DNA of 64,000 nt, from contig NZ_JARZAG010000005.1 of NCBI RefSeq assembly GCF_029892155.1, forward strand, positions 275,651 to 339,650, written 5' to 3'. The position numbers and the translations under genes were made by a program. Positions 42,874 through 55,320 of the stretch are shown here, one piece after another (the first letter of the stretch is position 1; each line of letters opens with the position of its first letter). The DNA is from Kitasatospora sp. GAS204B (lineage in GTDB: Bacteria; Actinomycetota; Actinomycetes; Streptomycetales; Streptomycetaceae). A model generated the notes under the pieces. The model made no database searches. It saw nothing but the letters and a program-made list of their open reading frames with translations, and was not told the DNA's origin.

Positions 42874-43539
42874 CAGCTGCCCCCCGGCCACGCGCTGGCT
42901 CCAATTCCCTGCACGGGAATTCCCCGAGAACCCCGTGCAGTTTGTCGGCATCACTCCGACTCCGCTCCCCCGCACACTGCCATTATGCGCCACTTCGGTC
43001 TCATCTCTGACGCCCCGTTACGGATCGTGATTCGCCAAGGACTCCTGCCGCGACGATCTCCGGACACTTCGTCAGGAGACGATAGTCCGGCAACTGATGA
43101 CACGGACTCAGGTGCGTAGTGCGTTGCACCGATGGCCGGAAAGGGCCGAGAAGGGCCGAGAAAGGCCGGAAAGGGCCGCTGCGGGCGGCGCCCCCGGGCC
43201 TGCGGCCGTCGGGCCCCGCCGGGTGGCTGCACCAAGGGGCAGCACCATCAGCCGTGCCCGAACTGCCCGAAGAGGCAGAATCCGGCGCCGCCCGGCCGAG
43301 CAGGCAGGACGGCCGAGACCGCATCGTGATCATCCCCCGGGCCCAGCGCGTTTCACGCCGTCGCAGCCCCAAAGTGCGACGCTCCCCGCCCCAAGGGGCG
43401 GCACGCCTTGCGTTCCGTCTCCGGTGCCGTTCATCTTGGGATCGGCCCCGAAACCGCGCCGAGAGCGCGAAGGTCCCTGCAGCAGGCCCGAATTGAACCC
43501 CTTCCACCAATGCTTCGGACAGAGAGGAAGCCTGCGGCC
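42874..43539. promoter_or_regulatory. divergent control region of the NRPS-PKS cluster
   Basis: This 666-bp gene-free stretch separates the LuxR-type regulator from the first biosynthetic gene. It includes helically phased 10-bp repeats (43134-43173) and a tight palindrome CCGCCCC-AA-GGGGCGG (43386-43401). No -35/-10 pair is clear enough to name. Confidence 0.5.
43134..43173. repeat. four phased 10-bp repeats in the cluster promoter region
   Basis: GGCCGGAAAG, GGCCGAGAAG, GGCCGAGAAA and GGCCGGAAAG follow each other without gaps. The period is close to one helical turn, so each unit faces the same side of the DNA. They lie ~370 bp before the first biosynthetic gene. Confidence 0.75.
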
Positions 43540-43860
43540 ATGACCCTCCACGGGATATCGACGGACAACGCGGCGCAGCAGCCGCCACAAACACCGATCG
43601 CCTGCGATTCGCTGGACGAACTGCGGATCGTCATCACCGGCATCTGGCAGGATGTGCTGCGCCTGGACGGCCTCACCCCCGACGACGACTTCTTCGAGCT
43701 GGGCGGCCATTCGCTGACCGCTTCGCAGGTGATCTCCCGAATGCGGCAGACGCTGCGGGTGGAGGTGCCGCTGGCGGCCTTCTTCGACCACCCGACCGTC
43801 GCCGAACTGGCGGCCTTCACGGCGGCTCGACGGGCCGAGGCGGACCCCGGTGTCCAGTAG
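43540..43860 (+). CDS. free-standing peptidyl carrier protein
   Basis: A 106-aa protein starting at ATG 43540 with AGAGAGGAAG upstream. It is a single carrier domain: LRIVITGIWQDVLRLDGLTPDDDFFELGGHSLTASQVISR with the phosphopantetheine Ser in GGHSL. It overlaps the next NRPS gene by 11 bp. It probably carries the starter unit that the first condensation domain accepts. The activating enzyme must act in trans; the free A domain at 53730 is a candidate. Confidence 0.85.
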   Translation: MTLHGISTDNAAQQPPQTPIACDSLDELRIVITGIWQDVLRLDGLTPDDDFFELGGHSLTASQVISRMRQTLRVEVPLAAFFDHPTVAELAAFTAARRAEADPGVQ

Positions 43861-46800
43861 CCCGCAGCCCGAGCGCTCGTCCCGGTCCCACGTCTCGCCC
43901 CAGGCCGACCTCACGTCCCAGTCCGACCTCACGTCCCAGCTCTCGCCGCTCTCCGCCGCGCAGCAGCGGCTCTGGTTCTTCTGGCAGCTGCGCCCGCGGA
44001 GCAGCGAGTACAACGTGCCCAAGGCCACCCGGCTGCGCGGCCCGCTCGACCTGCCCGCGCTGGCAGCGGCCCTCACCCGGCTGACCGAGCGGCACAGCCT
44101 GCTGCGCGCCACCTTCCCCACCGTGGACGGCACGCCGATGCTGCGGATCGCGCCGGCCGTCACCGTGCCGCTGCCCGTCACCGACCTGACCGACCTGCCC
44201 GCCCCGGCCCGCGAACGCGCGCTGGGCGAGGCGGTGGACCGGCTGGCGCTGGGGCCGTTCGACCTGCTGCACGGCCCGGTGTTCCGGGCCGGGCTGATCC
44301 GGCTGGCGGCCGAGGAGCACGTGCTGGTGCTCGCCTTCCACCACATCGTGGTGGACGGGTGGTCGCTGGGCATCATCGAGCGCGATCTGGCGGGCGAGTA
44401 CACCGCCGCGCTCGACGGCAACCCTCGACTGCCCACGACGCCCACACCCACGTACGACTACCGGGACTACGCGGCCGACGAGCGGCGGATGCTGGCCGGC
44501 CCGCGCCGGGCCGAGGCGATGGCCTACTGGCGGCGGCAGCTGGCCGACGCGCCCGCCCAGCTCCAGCTGCCGACCGACTGGCCCCAGCCACGGGTGCCGA
44601 GCAATGCCGGCGATGTCCGCTCCTTCCTGCTGCCGCCCCAACTCGCCCAGCAGGCACAGGCCTTGGGCCGCAAGAAGCGGGTCACCAAGTTCGTCGTGCT
44701 GCTCAGCGCCTACGCCGCGCTGCTCGCCCGGCTGACCGCCGCCAAGGAGGTGGTGATCGGCGTGCCGGTCAGCGGCCGCACCTCGCTGGAGGTCGAAGGG
44801 GTGGTCGGGCTCTTCGTCAACATGCTGCCGCTGCGGGTGCGGGTGCGCCCCGGCCTGACCTTCGCCGAGCTGCTGCCCCAGGTGCGCGACACCTTCCTGG
44901 CCGGTCACGAGTACCAGGACCTGCCCTTCCAGCAGGTGGTCGAGGAACTGGCGCCCGAGCGGCAGACCTCGCGCCACCCGATCTTCCAGAGCGTCTTCAC
45001 CTACGAGGACCAGAGCGGCGCCGAGTCCGGAATGCCGGGGCTGACCGCGAGCCCGGTGCCGATCCGGATCGAGACCGCGAAGTTCGAGCTGACCCTGCAC
45101 GTGGCCTTCGACGCCGAGCGGGCCGAAGGCTGGATGGGCTACCAGAGCGACCTGTTCGAGCCGCGCACCGCCGAGTTGCTGGGCGAGCGGTACCTGCGGC
45201 TGCTGACGGCGGCGCTGGCCGCACCGGACGCGCCGCTCGACCGGCTGCCGCTGCTGGGCCCGCAGGAGGAGCGGACCGTGCTGGCCGGCGCGCTCCAACC
45301 GCCGCCGCCCGCCGCCGAGTGCGTGCACCGGCTGGTGGCGCGCCGGGCGAGCGAGCAGCCGACGGCCGTCGCGGTGCGCACCGCCGAGCGCGCCCTGAGC
45401 TACGCCGAACTCGACCGTCAGGCCGACCTGGTGGCGGCGCGCCTGCGGGCCGCCGGGGCCCGGCCCGGTGCCCTGGTGGCAACCTGCCTGCCGCGCGGCC
45501 CGGAGCTGGTGATCGCCGAACTCGGCGTCCTGAAGAGCGGCGCCGCCTATCTGCCACTCGATCCGGCCAACCCGCCGGGCCGGTTGGCCGCCGTGCTGGA
45601 CGAGGCGTGCCCGCTGGCCGTTCTGACGGATCGTCAGCATCCGGAACTGCCGGACACCGTACGGATCCTCACGCTCGACGAGCTGCTCGACGACGCCGAC
45701 ACCGACACCGGCCTCGGGTCCGCCGACGCCCGGCCCGCGCCGCAGGCCGGCGCCGGCGACCTCGCGTACGTCATCTACACCTCGGGCTCGACCGGCCGGC
45801 CCAAGGGTGTGATGATCGAGCACCGGGCGCTGGCCAACCTGGTCGCCTGGCACCACCGGGAGTTCGCACCGGCGCCCGGCGACCGCGGCACGCTGATCGC
45901 CGCCCCGGGCTTCGACGCCTCGGCCTGGGAGATCTGGCCCACCCTGGCCGCCGGCGCGACACTCGAAGTGCCGGACACCGCAACCGTGTTGTCACCGCGC
46001 GAGCTGACCGACTGGCTGGTGGAGCGCGAGGTGAGCAGTTGCTTCCTGCCCACCCCGCTGGTCGAACTGATCACCGCAGTCCCCTGGCCCGCCGAGCGCG
46101 CCCCTCGCGTGGTGCTGACCGGCGGCGACCGCCTGCACGGCCTCGGGCAACAGGAGTTGCCGTTCCGACTGGTGAACAACTACGGCCCGACCGAGAGCAC
46201 GGTGGTCGCCACCTCGGGGACGGTCACCACCGATCCCCTGCAACGCGGCGCACTGCCGGACATCGGCCACCCGATCGCGGGCGTCGAAGCCTACGTGCTG
46301 GACGACCGGTTGCACCCGGTGCCGATCGGCCTGCCCGGCGAGCTGTACCTGGGCGGGGTCGCGCTCGCCCGCGGCTACCTGGGCCGGTCCGACCTGACCG
46401 CCGACCGCTTCGTCCCGCACCCCTACGGCCACACCCCTGGGGCCAGGCTCTACCGCACCGGCGACCTGGTGCGCCGCCGCACCGACGGCACCCTCGACTT
46501 CCTGGGCCGCAACGACCAGCAGTTGAAGCTGCGCGGTTTCCGGATCGAGGCCGGCGAGATCGAGAACGTCCTGCGCGCCCACCCCGGCGTGCGCGACGCC
46601 ATCGTGGCCCTGGTGCCCGCCGGGCCGGACGGCGCCGAACCGGCGCTGACCGCCTACCTGGTGCTCGCCGACCCCGCCGCCCCGCCCGACCGGGCGGAGC
46701 TGCACGAGCGAGTGGGCCGTCAGCTGCCGAGCTACATGCGGCCGCACGACTACCGGGTGCTGCCCGCGCTGCCGTTGACCGGCAACGGCAAGGTCGACCG

Positions 46801-47224
46801 TGCCGCGCTGGCCGGGCAGGGCCTGCCGCTGCCCGCCGGCGCCGCGCCCGAGCCCGGCATCCGCACGCCGCTGGAGCAGCGGATCGGCGAGGTCTGGGCG
46901 CAGGCACTGGGCCACCGGGAGTTCGGCACCCAGGACAACTTCTTCGACATCGGCGGCCACTCCCTGCTGCTGGCCACCGTCCGCGAGGCGCTGGCCCGGG
47001 AGTTGGACCGCGAGCTGAGCATCCTCACGCTCTTCGAGCACCCCACCATCGCCGCGCTGGCCCGCCGGCTGGACGCTGCCGCGCCGGTCGCGGCAGGCGC
47101 CGCGGTGGCCGCGAGCCCGACGGGTGACGCCGCCCAGCGCGCGCGACGCGGCACCGCCCGGCTGAAGGCGCTGCGGGCCCAGAGCCGGCGCCCCGCACCC
47201 ACTGTTGAAAGGACGGACTCATGA
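43850..47224 (+). CDS. NRPS module C-A-PCP, predicted leucine-specific
   Basis: A 1124-aa protein with a GTG start inside the carrier-protein stop. Residues ~30-460 are a condensation domain with active site HHIVVDGWS near 165. Residues ~485-985 are an adenylation domain (YIYTSGSTGRPKG near 640, NNYGPTES, YRTGDL, NGKVDR). Residues ~1000-1075 are a carrier domain with FFDIGGHSLL. The by-eye specificity code (D235 A W F L G N V V K) equals a classic leucine code. The C domain would join the starter on the free carrier to Leu. The stop overlaps the PKS start by 4 bp (ATGA). Confidence 0.9.
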   Translation: MSSSPQPERSSRSHVSPQADLTSQSDLTSQLSPLSAAQQRLWFFWQLRPRSSEYNVPKATRLRGPLDLPALAAALTRLTERHSLLRATFPTVDGTPMLRIAPAVTVPLPVTDLTDLPAPARERALGEAVDRLALGPFDLLHGPVFRAGLIRLAAEEHVLVLAFHHIVVDGWSLGIIERDLAGEYTAALDGNPRLPTTPTPTYDYRDYAADERRMLAGPRRAEAMAYWRRQLADAPAQLQLPTDWPQPRVPSNAGDVRSFLLPPQLAQQAQALGRKKRVTKFVVLLSAYAALLARLTAAKEVVIGVPVSGRTSLEVEGVVGLFVNMLPLRVRVRPGLTFAELLPQVRDTFLAGHEYQDLPFQQVVEELAPERQTSRHPIFQSVFTYEDQSGAESGMPGLTASPVPIRIETAKFELTLHVAFDAERAEGWMGYQSDLFEPRTAELLGERYLRLLTAALAAPDAPLDRLPLLGPQEERTVLAGALQPPPPAAECVHRLVARRASEQPTAVAVRTAERALSYAELDRQADLVAARLRAAGARPGALVATCLPRGPELVIAELGVLKSGAAYLPLDPANPPGRLAAVLDEACPLAVLTDRQHPELPDTVRILTLDELLDDADTDTGLGSADARPAPQAGAGDLAYVIYTSGSTGRPKGVMIEHRALANLVAWHHREFAPAPGDRGTLIAAPGFDASAWEIWPTLAAGATLEVPDTATVLSPRELTDWLVEREVSSCFLPTPLVELITAVPWPAERAPRVVLTGGDRLHGLGQQELPFRLVNNYGPTESTVVATSGTVTTDPLQRGALPDIGHPIAGVEAYVLDDRLHPVPIGLPGELYLGGVALARGYLGRSDLTADRFVPHPYGHTPGARLYRTGDLVRRRTDGTLDFLGRNDQQLKLRGFRIEAGEIENVLRAHPGVRDAIVALVPAGPDGAEPALTAYLVLADPAAPPDRAELHERVGRQLPSYMRPHDYRVLPALPLTGNGKVDRAALAGQGLPLPAGAAPEPGIRTPLEQRIGEVWAQALGHREFGTQDNFFDIGGHSLLLATVREALARELDRELSILTLFEHPTIAALARRLDAAAPVAAGAAVAASPTGDAAQRARRGTARLKALRAQSRRPAPTVERTDS

Positions 47225-49364
47225 CCGACACGGACCACGACAGTGGCAACGAGAGCGGCAACGACACACACCTGGCCATCATCGGCCTGGCCTGCCGGTT
47301 CCCCGGCGCCTCGACGCCCGAGGAGTACTGGGACAACCTGGTGGCCGGCGTGGACTCGGTGCGCCCCTTCACCGCCGAGGAGTTGCGGGTCTGGGGCCAC
47401 GACCCGGCCGCGCTGGACGACCCGCGCTACGTGCCGATGCACGGAAGCGTCGACGGCGTAGGGGAGTTCGACGCCGACTTCTTCCAGTTCTCCACCCGCG
47501 ACGCCACCCTGCTCAACCCGCAGCACCAGCTCTTCCTGGAGTGCGCCTGGGAGGCGCTGGAGCGGGCGGGCTACGACCCGCGCAACACTCCCGGCACGGT
47601 CGGCGTCTACGCCGGCGCCGGGCGCAACGGCTACGCCGCGCTGGTGCGGGACCAGGCCGACCGCTTCCCCGGGGTGGACGACCTCGCGCTGACCATCGCC
47701 AACGAGCCCGAGCACCTGGCCACCCGGGTCTCCTACAAGCTCGGACTGACCGGGCCCAGCATGGCGGTGCTGACGGCCTGTTCGAGCTCGCTGGTCGCCG
47801 TCCACGAGGCCGGCCGGGCGCTGCTGGCCGGCGACTGCGACCTGGCGCTCGCGGGCGGGGTGACGCTGCGCCTGCCGCGCTCCGGCTACCGCTACCTGGA
47901 GGGTGGCACGATGTCCCCCGACGGCCACTGCCGCACCTTCTCGGCGGACGCCAAGGGCATCGTCGGCGGTGACGGGGCGGGCGTCGTGGTGCTGCGCCGG
48001 CTGCAGGACGCGCTGGACGACGGCGATCACGTGCACGCCGTGATCCGGGGCACCGCTGTGAACAACGACGGCCACCAGCGGGCCGGCTTCACCGCGCCCG
48101 GGGTGCACGGCCAGCGCGAGGTGATCCGCCTGGCGCACGCGGCGGCCGAGGTGAGCCCCGCCGACATCTCGTACGTCGAGGCGCACGGCACCGGCACCCC
48201 GGTCGGCGACCCGATCGAGGTCGCCGCCCTGACCGAGGCGTTCGGCGACGACGGCGGCGATCAACTGCCCGCCGGCTCCGTGCTGCTGGGCTCGGTCAAG
48301 ACCAACATCGGGCATACCGACACCGCCGCCGGGGTGGCCAGCCTGATCAAGACCGCGCTGGCGCTGCAGCACCGGACCATCCCGGCGACCCTGCACTTCA
48401 CGGGCCCGAACCCGGTGATCGACTTCGCCGCCGGCCCGTTCGCCGTGAACACCGAACGCCGTGCCTGGGACACCGGCGCGCTGCCGCGCCGGGCCGGCGT
48501 CAGCTCCTTCGGCATCGGCGGCACCAACGCCCACCTGGTACTGGAGGAGGCGCCGCAGGACGCGGCGGCCGGTGCGCCGGACGGGCGCGGCCAGCTGCTG
48601 GTGCTCTCCGCCCGGACCCCGACCGCGCTGGCCGCGATGGCCGGCCGACTGGCCGAACACCTGCGCCAGCGGCCCGACTTGCCGCTGGCCGACGTCGCCT
48701 GGACGCTGCAGACCGGGCGGCACGCGTTCGCGCACCGGCGGTACGTGGTCTGCGGTGACCACGCGCAGGCCATCGCGGCGCTCACTGCGGCGGCGGCGCG
48801 GGCCGAATCCGGCGAGGGTGCGGGCGAGATCGGCCGGCTGCTCGACCAGCTCGACCTGGCTGCCGGGGAGGCGGAACGCGCCGTGCTGCTCGACGCGTTG
48901 GGGCGGCGCTGGCAGGACGGGGCGGCGATCGACTGGACCCGCCTGCACGGCGCCGCGCGCCGGCGCCGGGTGCCGCTGCCCAGCTACCCGTTCGAGCGGC
49001 GGCACCACCTGGTCCAGCCTGAGCCCTTCGCCGGGCTGCCGAGCACCGGGCTGCCCGAGGAGTCGCCTGAAAGTCTGCCGCAGGCACCGCAGGCCGCCGG
49101 CTCCGTCACGGACCGGCTCGCGGTGCTCTTCGCCAAGGTCCTGGGCGATAGCGAGGAGCCCGCCGGGCGTGACTTCTTCGAGCTGGGCGGCGACTCGCTC
49201 ACCGCCGTGCAGCTGTTCTCGCTGGTCGAGGACGAGTTCGGGGTGGCCCCGCCGCTGGAGGCGATCTTCGATCACCCGACCGTCCCCGAATTCGCCACCG
49301 TGATCGTCGAGTTGCTCGCCACCCTGCAGGCCACCGAGGCCGGCAGCTCCACCCGGGAGACCGC

Positions 49365-49368
<4 letters not shown>
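47221..49368 (+). CDS. AT-less PKS module KS-ACP
   Basis: A 715-aa protein. The ketosynthase (~15-440) has all three catalytic positions: Cys in TACSSSL (~187), His in EAHGTGTPVGDP (~321), His in KTNIGHTDTAAG (~361). The usual KS-AT linker follows (LLVLSARTPTALAAMAGRLAEHL) and then, with no acyltransferase in between, the post-AT linker ending VPLPSYPFERRHHL. A carrier domain ends the protein (FFELGGDSLTAVQLF, Ser ~658). There is no KR, DH or MT. A two-carbon extender loaded in trans would lengthen leucyl-peptide to a beta-keto-gamma-amino acyl chain. The next NRPS start overlaps the stop by 4 bp. Confidence 0.9.
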
Positions 49369-52702
<3,334 letters not shown>

Positions 52703-52706
<4 letters not shown>

Positions 52707-53458
52707 AGAGCCGCTGGCTGCTGCGCTTCCCGCCGCGCCCCGAAGCGCGGGTGCGCCTGCTCTGCCTGCCGGGCGCCGGCGCGGCCGCCGCGATGTACCG
52801 CTCCTGGAGCGAGCTGCTGCCGGCCGACCTGGAGGTCTGCGCGGTCCAGTTGCCCGGTCGCGGGGCTCGGCTGCGCGAGGCGCTGTACACCGCGATGGAC
52901 CCGCTGGTCGACGCGCTGACCGAGGCCGTGCTGGCCGAACCCGCGCTGCCCACCGTGGTCTTCGGCCACAGCCTCGGCTCGCTGGTCGGGTTCGAGCTGG
53001 CGAGCCGGCTCACGGACTCGGCGACCCACGCGCCCAGCGCGCTGGTGGTGGCCGCGCACCGGGCCCCGCGGCTGGGCAGCGCGGGCCTGCCGTACCACCG
53101 GCTGGCGGACGCGGACCTGGCGAAGGTGATGGTCGGCCTCGGCGGGACACCCGAAGAGGTGCTGGCACGGCCCGAGTTGCTGCGGCTGGCGCTGCCCTCG
53201 ATCCGTGCCGACTTCGAACTCGACTACACCTACCGCTACCGGGAGCGCCCGGCGCTGCCGATCCCGATCAGGGTCTTCGGCGGCCTGGGCGACACCACCG
53301 TCGCCGAACCCGAACTCGCCGCCTGGCGCGAGCACACCAGTGCCGGGTTCAGCCTGCGGATGCTGCCCGGCGACCACTTCTTCCCCACCGGCGCCAGCGG
53401 CGTCGACCTGCTCGCCCAACTCGGCGAGCTGGCCTCGGACCTGCTCCAGCACGCCTGA
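52703..53458 (+). CDS. type II thioesterase
   Basis: A 251-aa protein with a GTG start overlapping the NRPS stop (GTGA). It has the GrsT-like pattern: LLCLPGAGAAAAMYRSW, the nucleophile in VVFGHSLGSLVGFELA, an Asp-containing strand (PIRVFGGLGD) and the catalytic His in MLPGDHFFP. Type II thioesterases clear misprimed carriers. As no integrated TE exists in this assembly line, it might also release the product. Confidence 0.9.
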
Positions 53459-53509
53459 CCGGACCTCCAGACCGGACCTCCAAAAACTCAGCACGAGAAG
53501 GATCACGAC

Positions 53510-53698
53510 ATGTTCGAGGATGGCGACGACCGCCAGTACCTCGTGGTGCGCAACCACGAGGAGCAGTACTCCATCTGGCCCGAGGGCCGGGAGCTGCCGG
53601 CCGGCTGGACGGGCGTCGGCGTGACGGGCGACAAGGCGGCTTGCCTGGCCCACATCAGGGAGACCTGGACCGACCAGCGCCCGCTCAGCGTCCGTTAG
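53510..53698 (+). CDS. MbtH-like protein
   Basis: A 62-aa protein with ATG 53510 and AGAAGGAT upstream. Conserved residues are all present: [10 protein letters not shown], the Trp of PAGWTGVG, the [23 protein letters not shown] end. MbtH-like proteins bind and activate adenylation domains, so one or more of the three A domains here probably depends on it. Confidence 0.95.
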   Translation: MFEDGDDRQYLVVRNHEEQYSIWPEGRELPAGWTGVGVTGDKAACLAHIRETWTDQRPLSVR

Positions 53699-53729
53699 CC
53701 GACCCCGAAGAGGAGTGGAGAACAGCACC

Positions 53730-55298
53730 GTGCAGTCAGAACTCTGCCTTCACCAGATATTCGCCCAGCAGGTCGAGCTCCGGCCCGACGCTCCGGCCGT
53801 CTGCGACGCCGACGAGGAACTGACGTACCGTCAACTCGACGAACGAGCCGCCCGGCTGGCGGCGGCGATCCTGCGCGAGACCTCGGGGCCCGGCGCCCGG
53901 GTCGGCCTGCACCTGCGGCGCGGCAACGCGGTGGTGGTCGCGATCCTGGCCACGCTGAAGGCGGGCTGCGCCTATGTCCCGCTCGACCCGTCCTACCCGG
54001 CCGAGCGCGTGCAGTACATGGCTGACGATGCGTCAGTCGAGCTGATCCTGACGGACTCCGGCAGCGAGGCCACCGCCCCGGCGGCGCGGCGGGTACTCGG
54101 CATCGGCTCGAGCAGTTGGGCGGCCGAGCTGCCGCGCGCGGCCGAGGCGGCGGTGACCCCGCAGGTGCCGGCCTACGTGATCTACACCTCCGGGTCCAGC
54201 GGCACCCCCAAGGGTGTCGAGGTCTCGCACCGCAACGTCACGGCGCTGCTGGCGGCCTGCGACCAGCTGGTGACGGTCGACGACAGCGATGTGTGGACGC
54301 TCTTCCACTCGTACTGCTTCGACTTCTCCGTCTGGGAGTTGTGGGGTGCCCTCGCGCACGGCGGGAAGCTCGTGGTGGTCTCCGCCGAGGCCGCCCGGTC
54401 CCCCGAGGCGATGCTGGAGCTGCTCCGCGCCGAGCGGGTGACGGTGCTCAACCAGGTCCCCTCGGTCTTCCGCTACCTCTCCCGGGCCGGCACCGCCCCG
54501 GGCGCCCAGGGGGTGCCCTCGCTGCGCTACGTGATCTTCGGCGGCGAGGTGGTGGACGTCGACGCGGTCCGCGAATGGCGCCAAGTGCACGGCACGGCCA
54601 CCGAGTTCGTCAACATGTACGGCATCACCGAGACCACCGTCTTCTCCACCGGCCGCACGCTGCTGCCGGCCGAGATCGACGTGCCGGTCGGCTCGCCGGC
54701 GCCGGCCGGCGCCGCCGACCCCGCGCTCAACATCGGCCTGCCGCTGGACGGCTTCGAGCTGGCCGTGCTCACCCCGGAGGGCCGCCCCGTCGCACCCGGC
54801 GAGATCGGCGAGATCCACCTGGCCGGTGAGCAGTTGGCGATCGGCTACCTGGACCGCCCGAAGCTGACCGCCGAGCGCTACCCGGTGCTGGCACTGCCGG
54901 GCCGCCAGCCCCGCCGGTACTACCGCAGCGGCGACCTCGCGGTGCTGCGGGCCGACGGCGCCCTCGAGTACGCCGGACGCGCGGACGACCAGGTGAAGAT
55001 CAACGGCTACCGGATCGAGATCGGCGAGGTCGAGTCGGCGCTGCGCGGGGCACCCGGGGTCGGCGACCTGGTGGTGGTGCCCGCCACCAGTCGCGTCGGC
55101 GAGCGGATGCTGGTGGCCTTCTACACCGCCCCGGACGGCGGGCTGGCAGCCGACGGCCTGGCGGAGCGGCTGACCAGCCACGCCCGGGCCGCGCTGCCCG
55201 CCTTCATGGTGCCCGGACGGTTCGTCAACGTGCCCTCGCTGCCGCTGAGTCCCTCCGGGAAGACCGACAAGCGCGCGCTCGCCGAGCAACTGCGCTAG
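53730..55298 (+). CDS. free-standing adenylation domain, Thr-like code
   Basis: A 522-aa protein. GTG 53730 is preferred over GTG 53715, which would touch the GAGGAG site. All A-domain cores are present: YVIYTSGSSGTPKG (~150), FDFSVWELWG, VNMYGITETTV, YYRSGDL, PSGKTDKRA. There is no carrier domain. The by-eye code D F W N I G M V F K differs from the common threonine code (DFWNIGMVHK) at one position. It would load threonine or a close analogue in trans, onto the C-PCP-C protein that follows or onto the free carrier at 43540. Confidence 0.88.
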   Translation: MQSELCLHQIFAQQVELRPDAPAVCDADEELTYRQLDERAARLAAAILRETSGPGARVGLHLRRGNAVVVAILATLKAGCAYVPLDPSYPAERVQYMADDASVELILTDSGSEATAPAARRVLGIGSSSWAAELPRAAEAAVTPQVPAYVIYTSGSSGTPKGVEVSHRNVTALLAACDQLVTVDDSDVWTLFHSYCFDFSVWELWGALAHGGKLVVVSAEAARSPEAMLELLRAERVTVLNQVPSVFRYLSRAGTAPGAQGVPSLRYVIFGGEVVDVDAVREWRQVHGTATEFVNMYGITETTVFSTGRTLLPAEIDVPVGSPAPAGAADPALNIGLPLDGFELAVLTPEGRPVAPGEIGEIHLAGEQLAIGYLDRPKLTAERYPVLALPGRQPRRYYRSGDLAVLRADGALEYAGRADDQVKINGYRIEIGEVESALRGAPGVGDLVVVPATSRVGERMLVAFYTAPDGGLAADGLAERLTSHARAALPAFMVPGRFVNVPSLPLSPSGKTDKRALAEQLR

Positions 55299-55320
55299 CC
55301 CACCGCCAGAGGAGGACCTG

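Noticed and set aside
43097..43543. Plus-strand open frames in the NRPS-PKS control region
   Set aside because: They cross the phased repeats, are Arg/Pro/Gly-rich and lack ribosome sites; the region is better read as regulatory.
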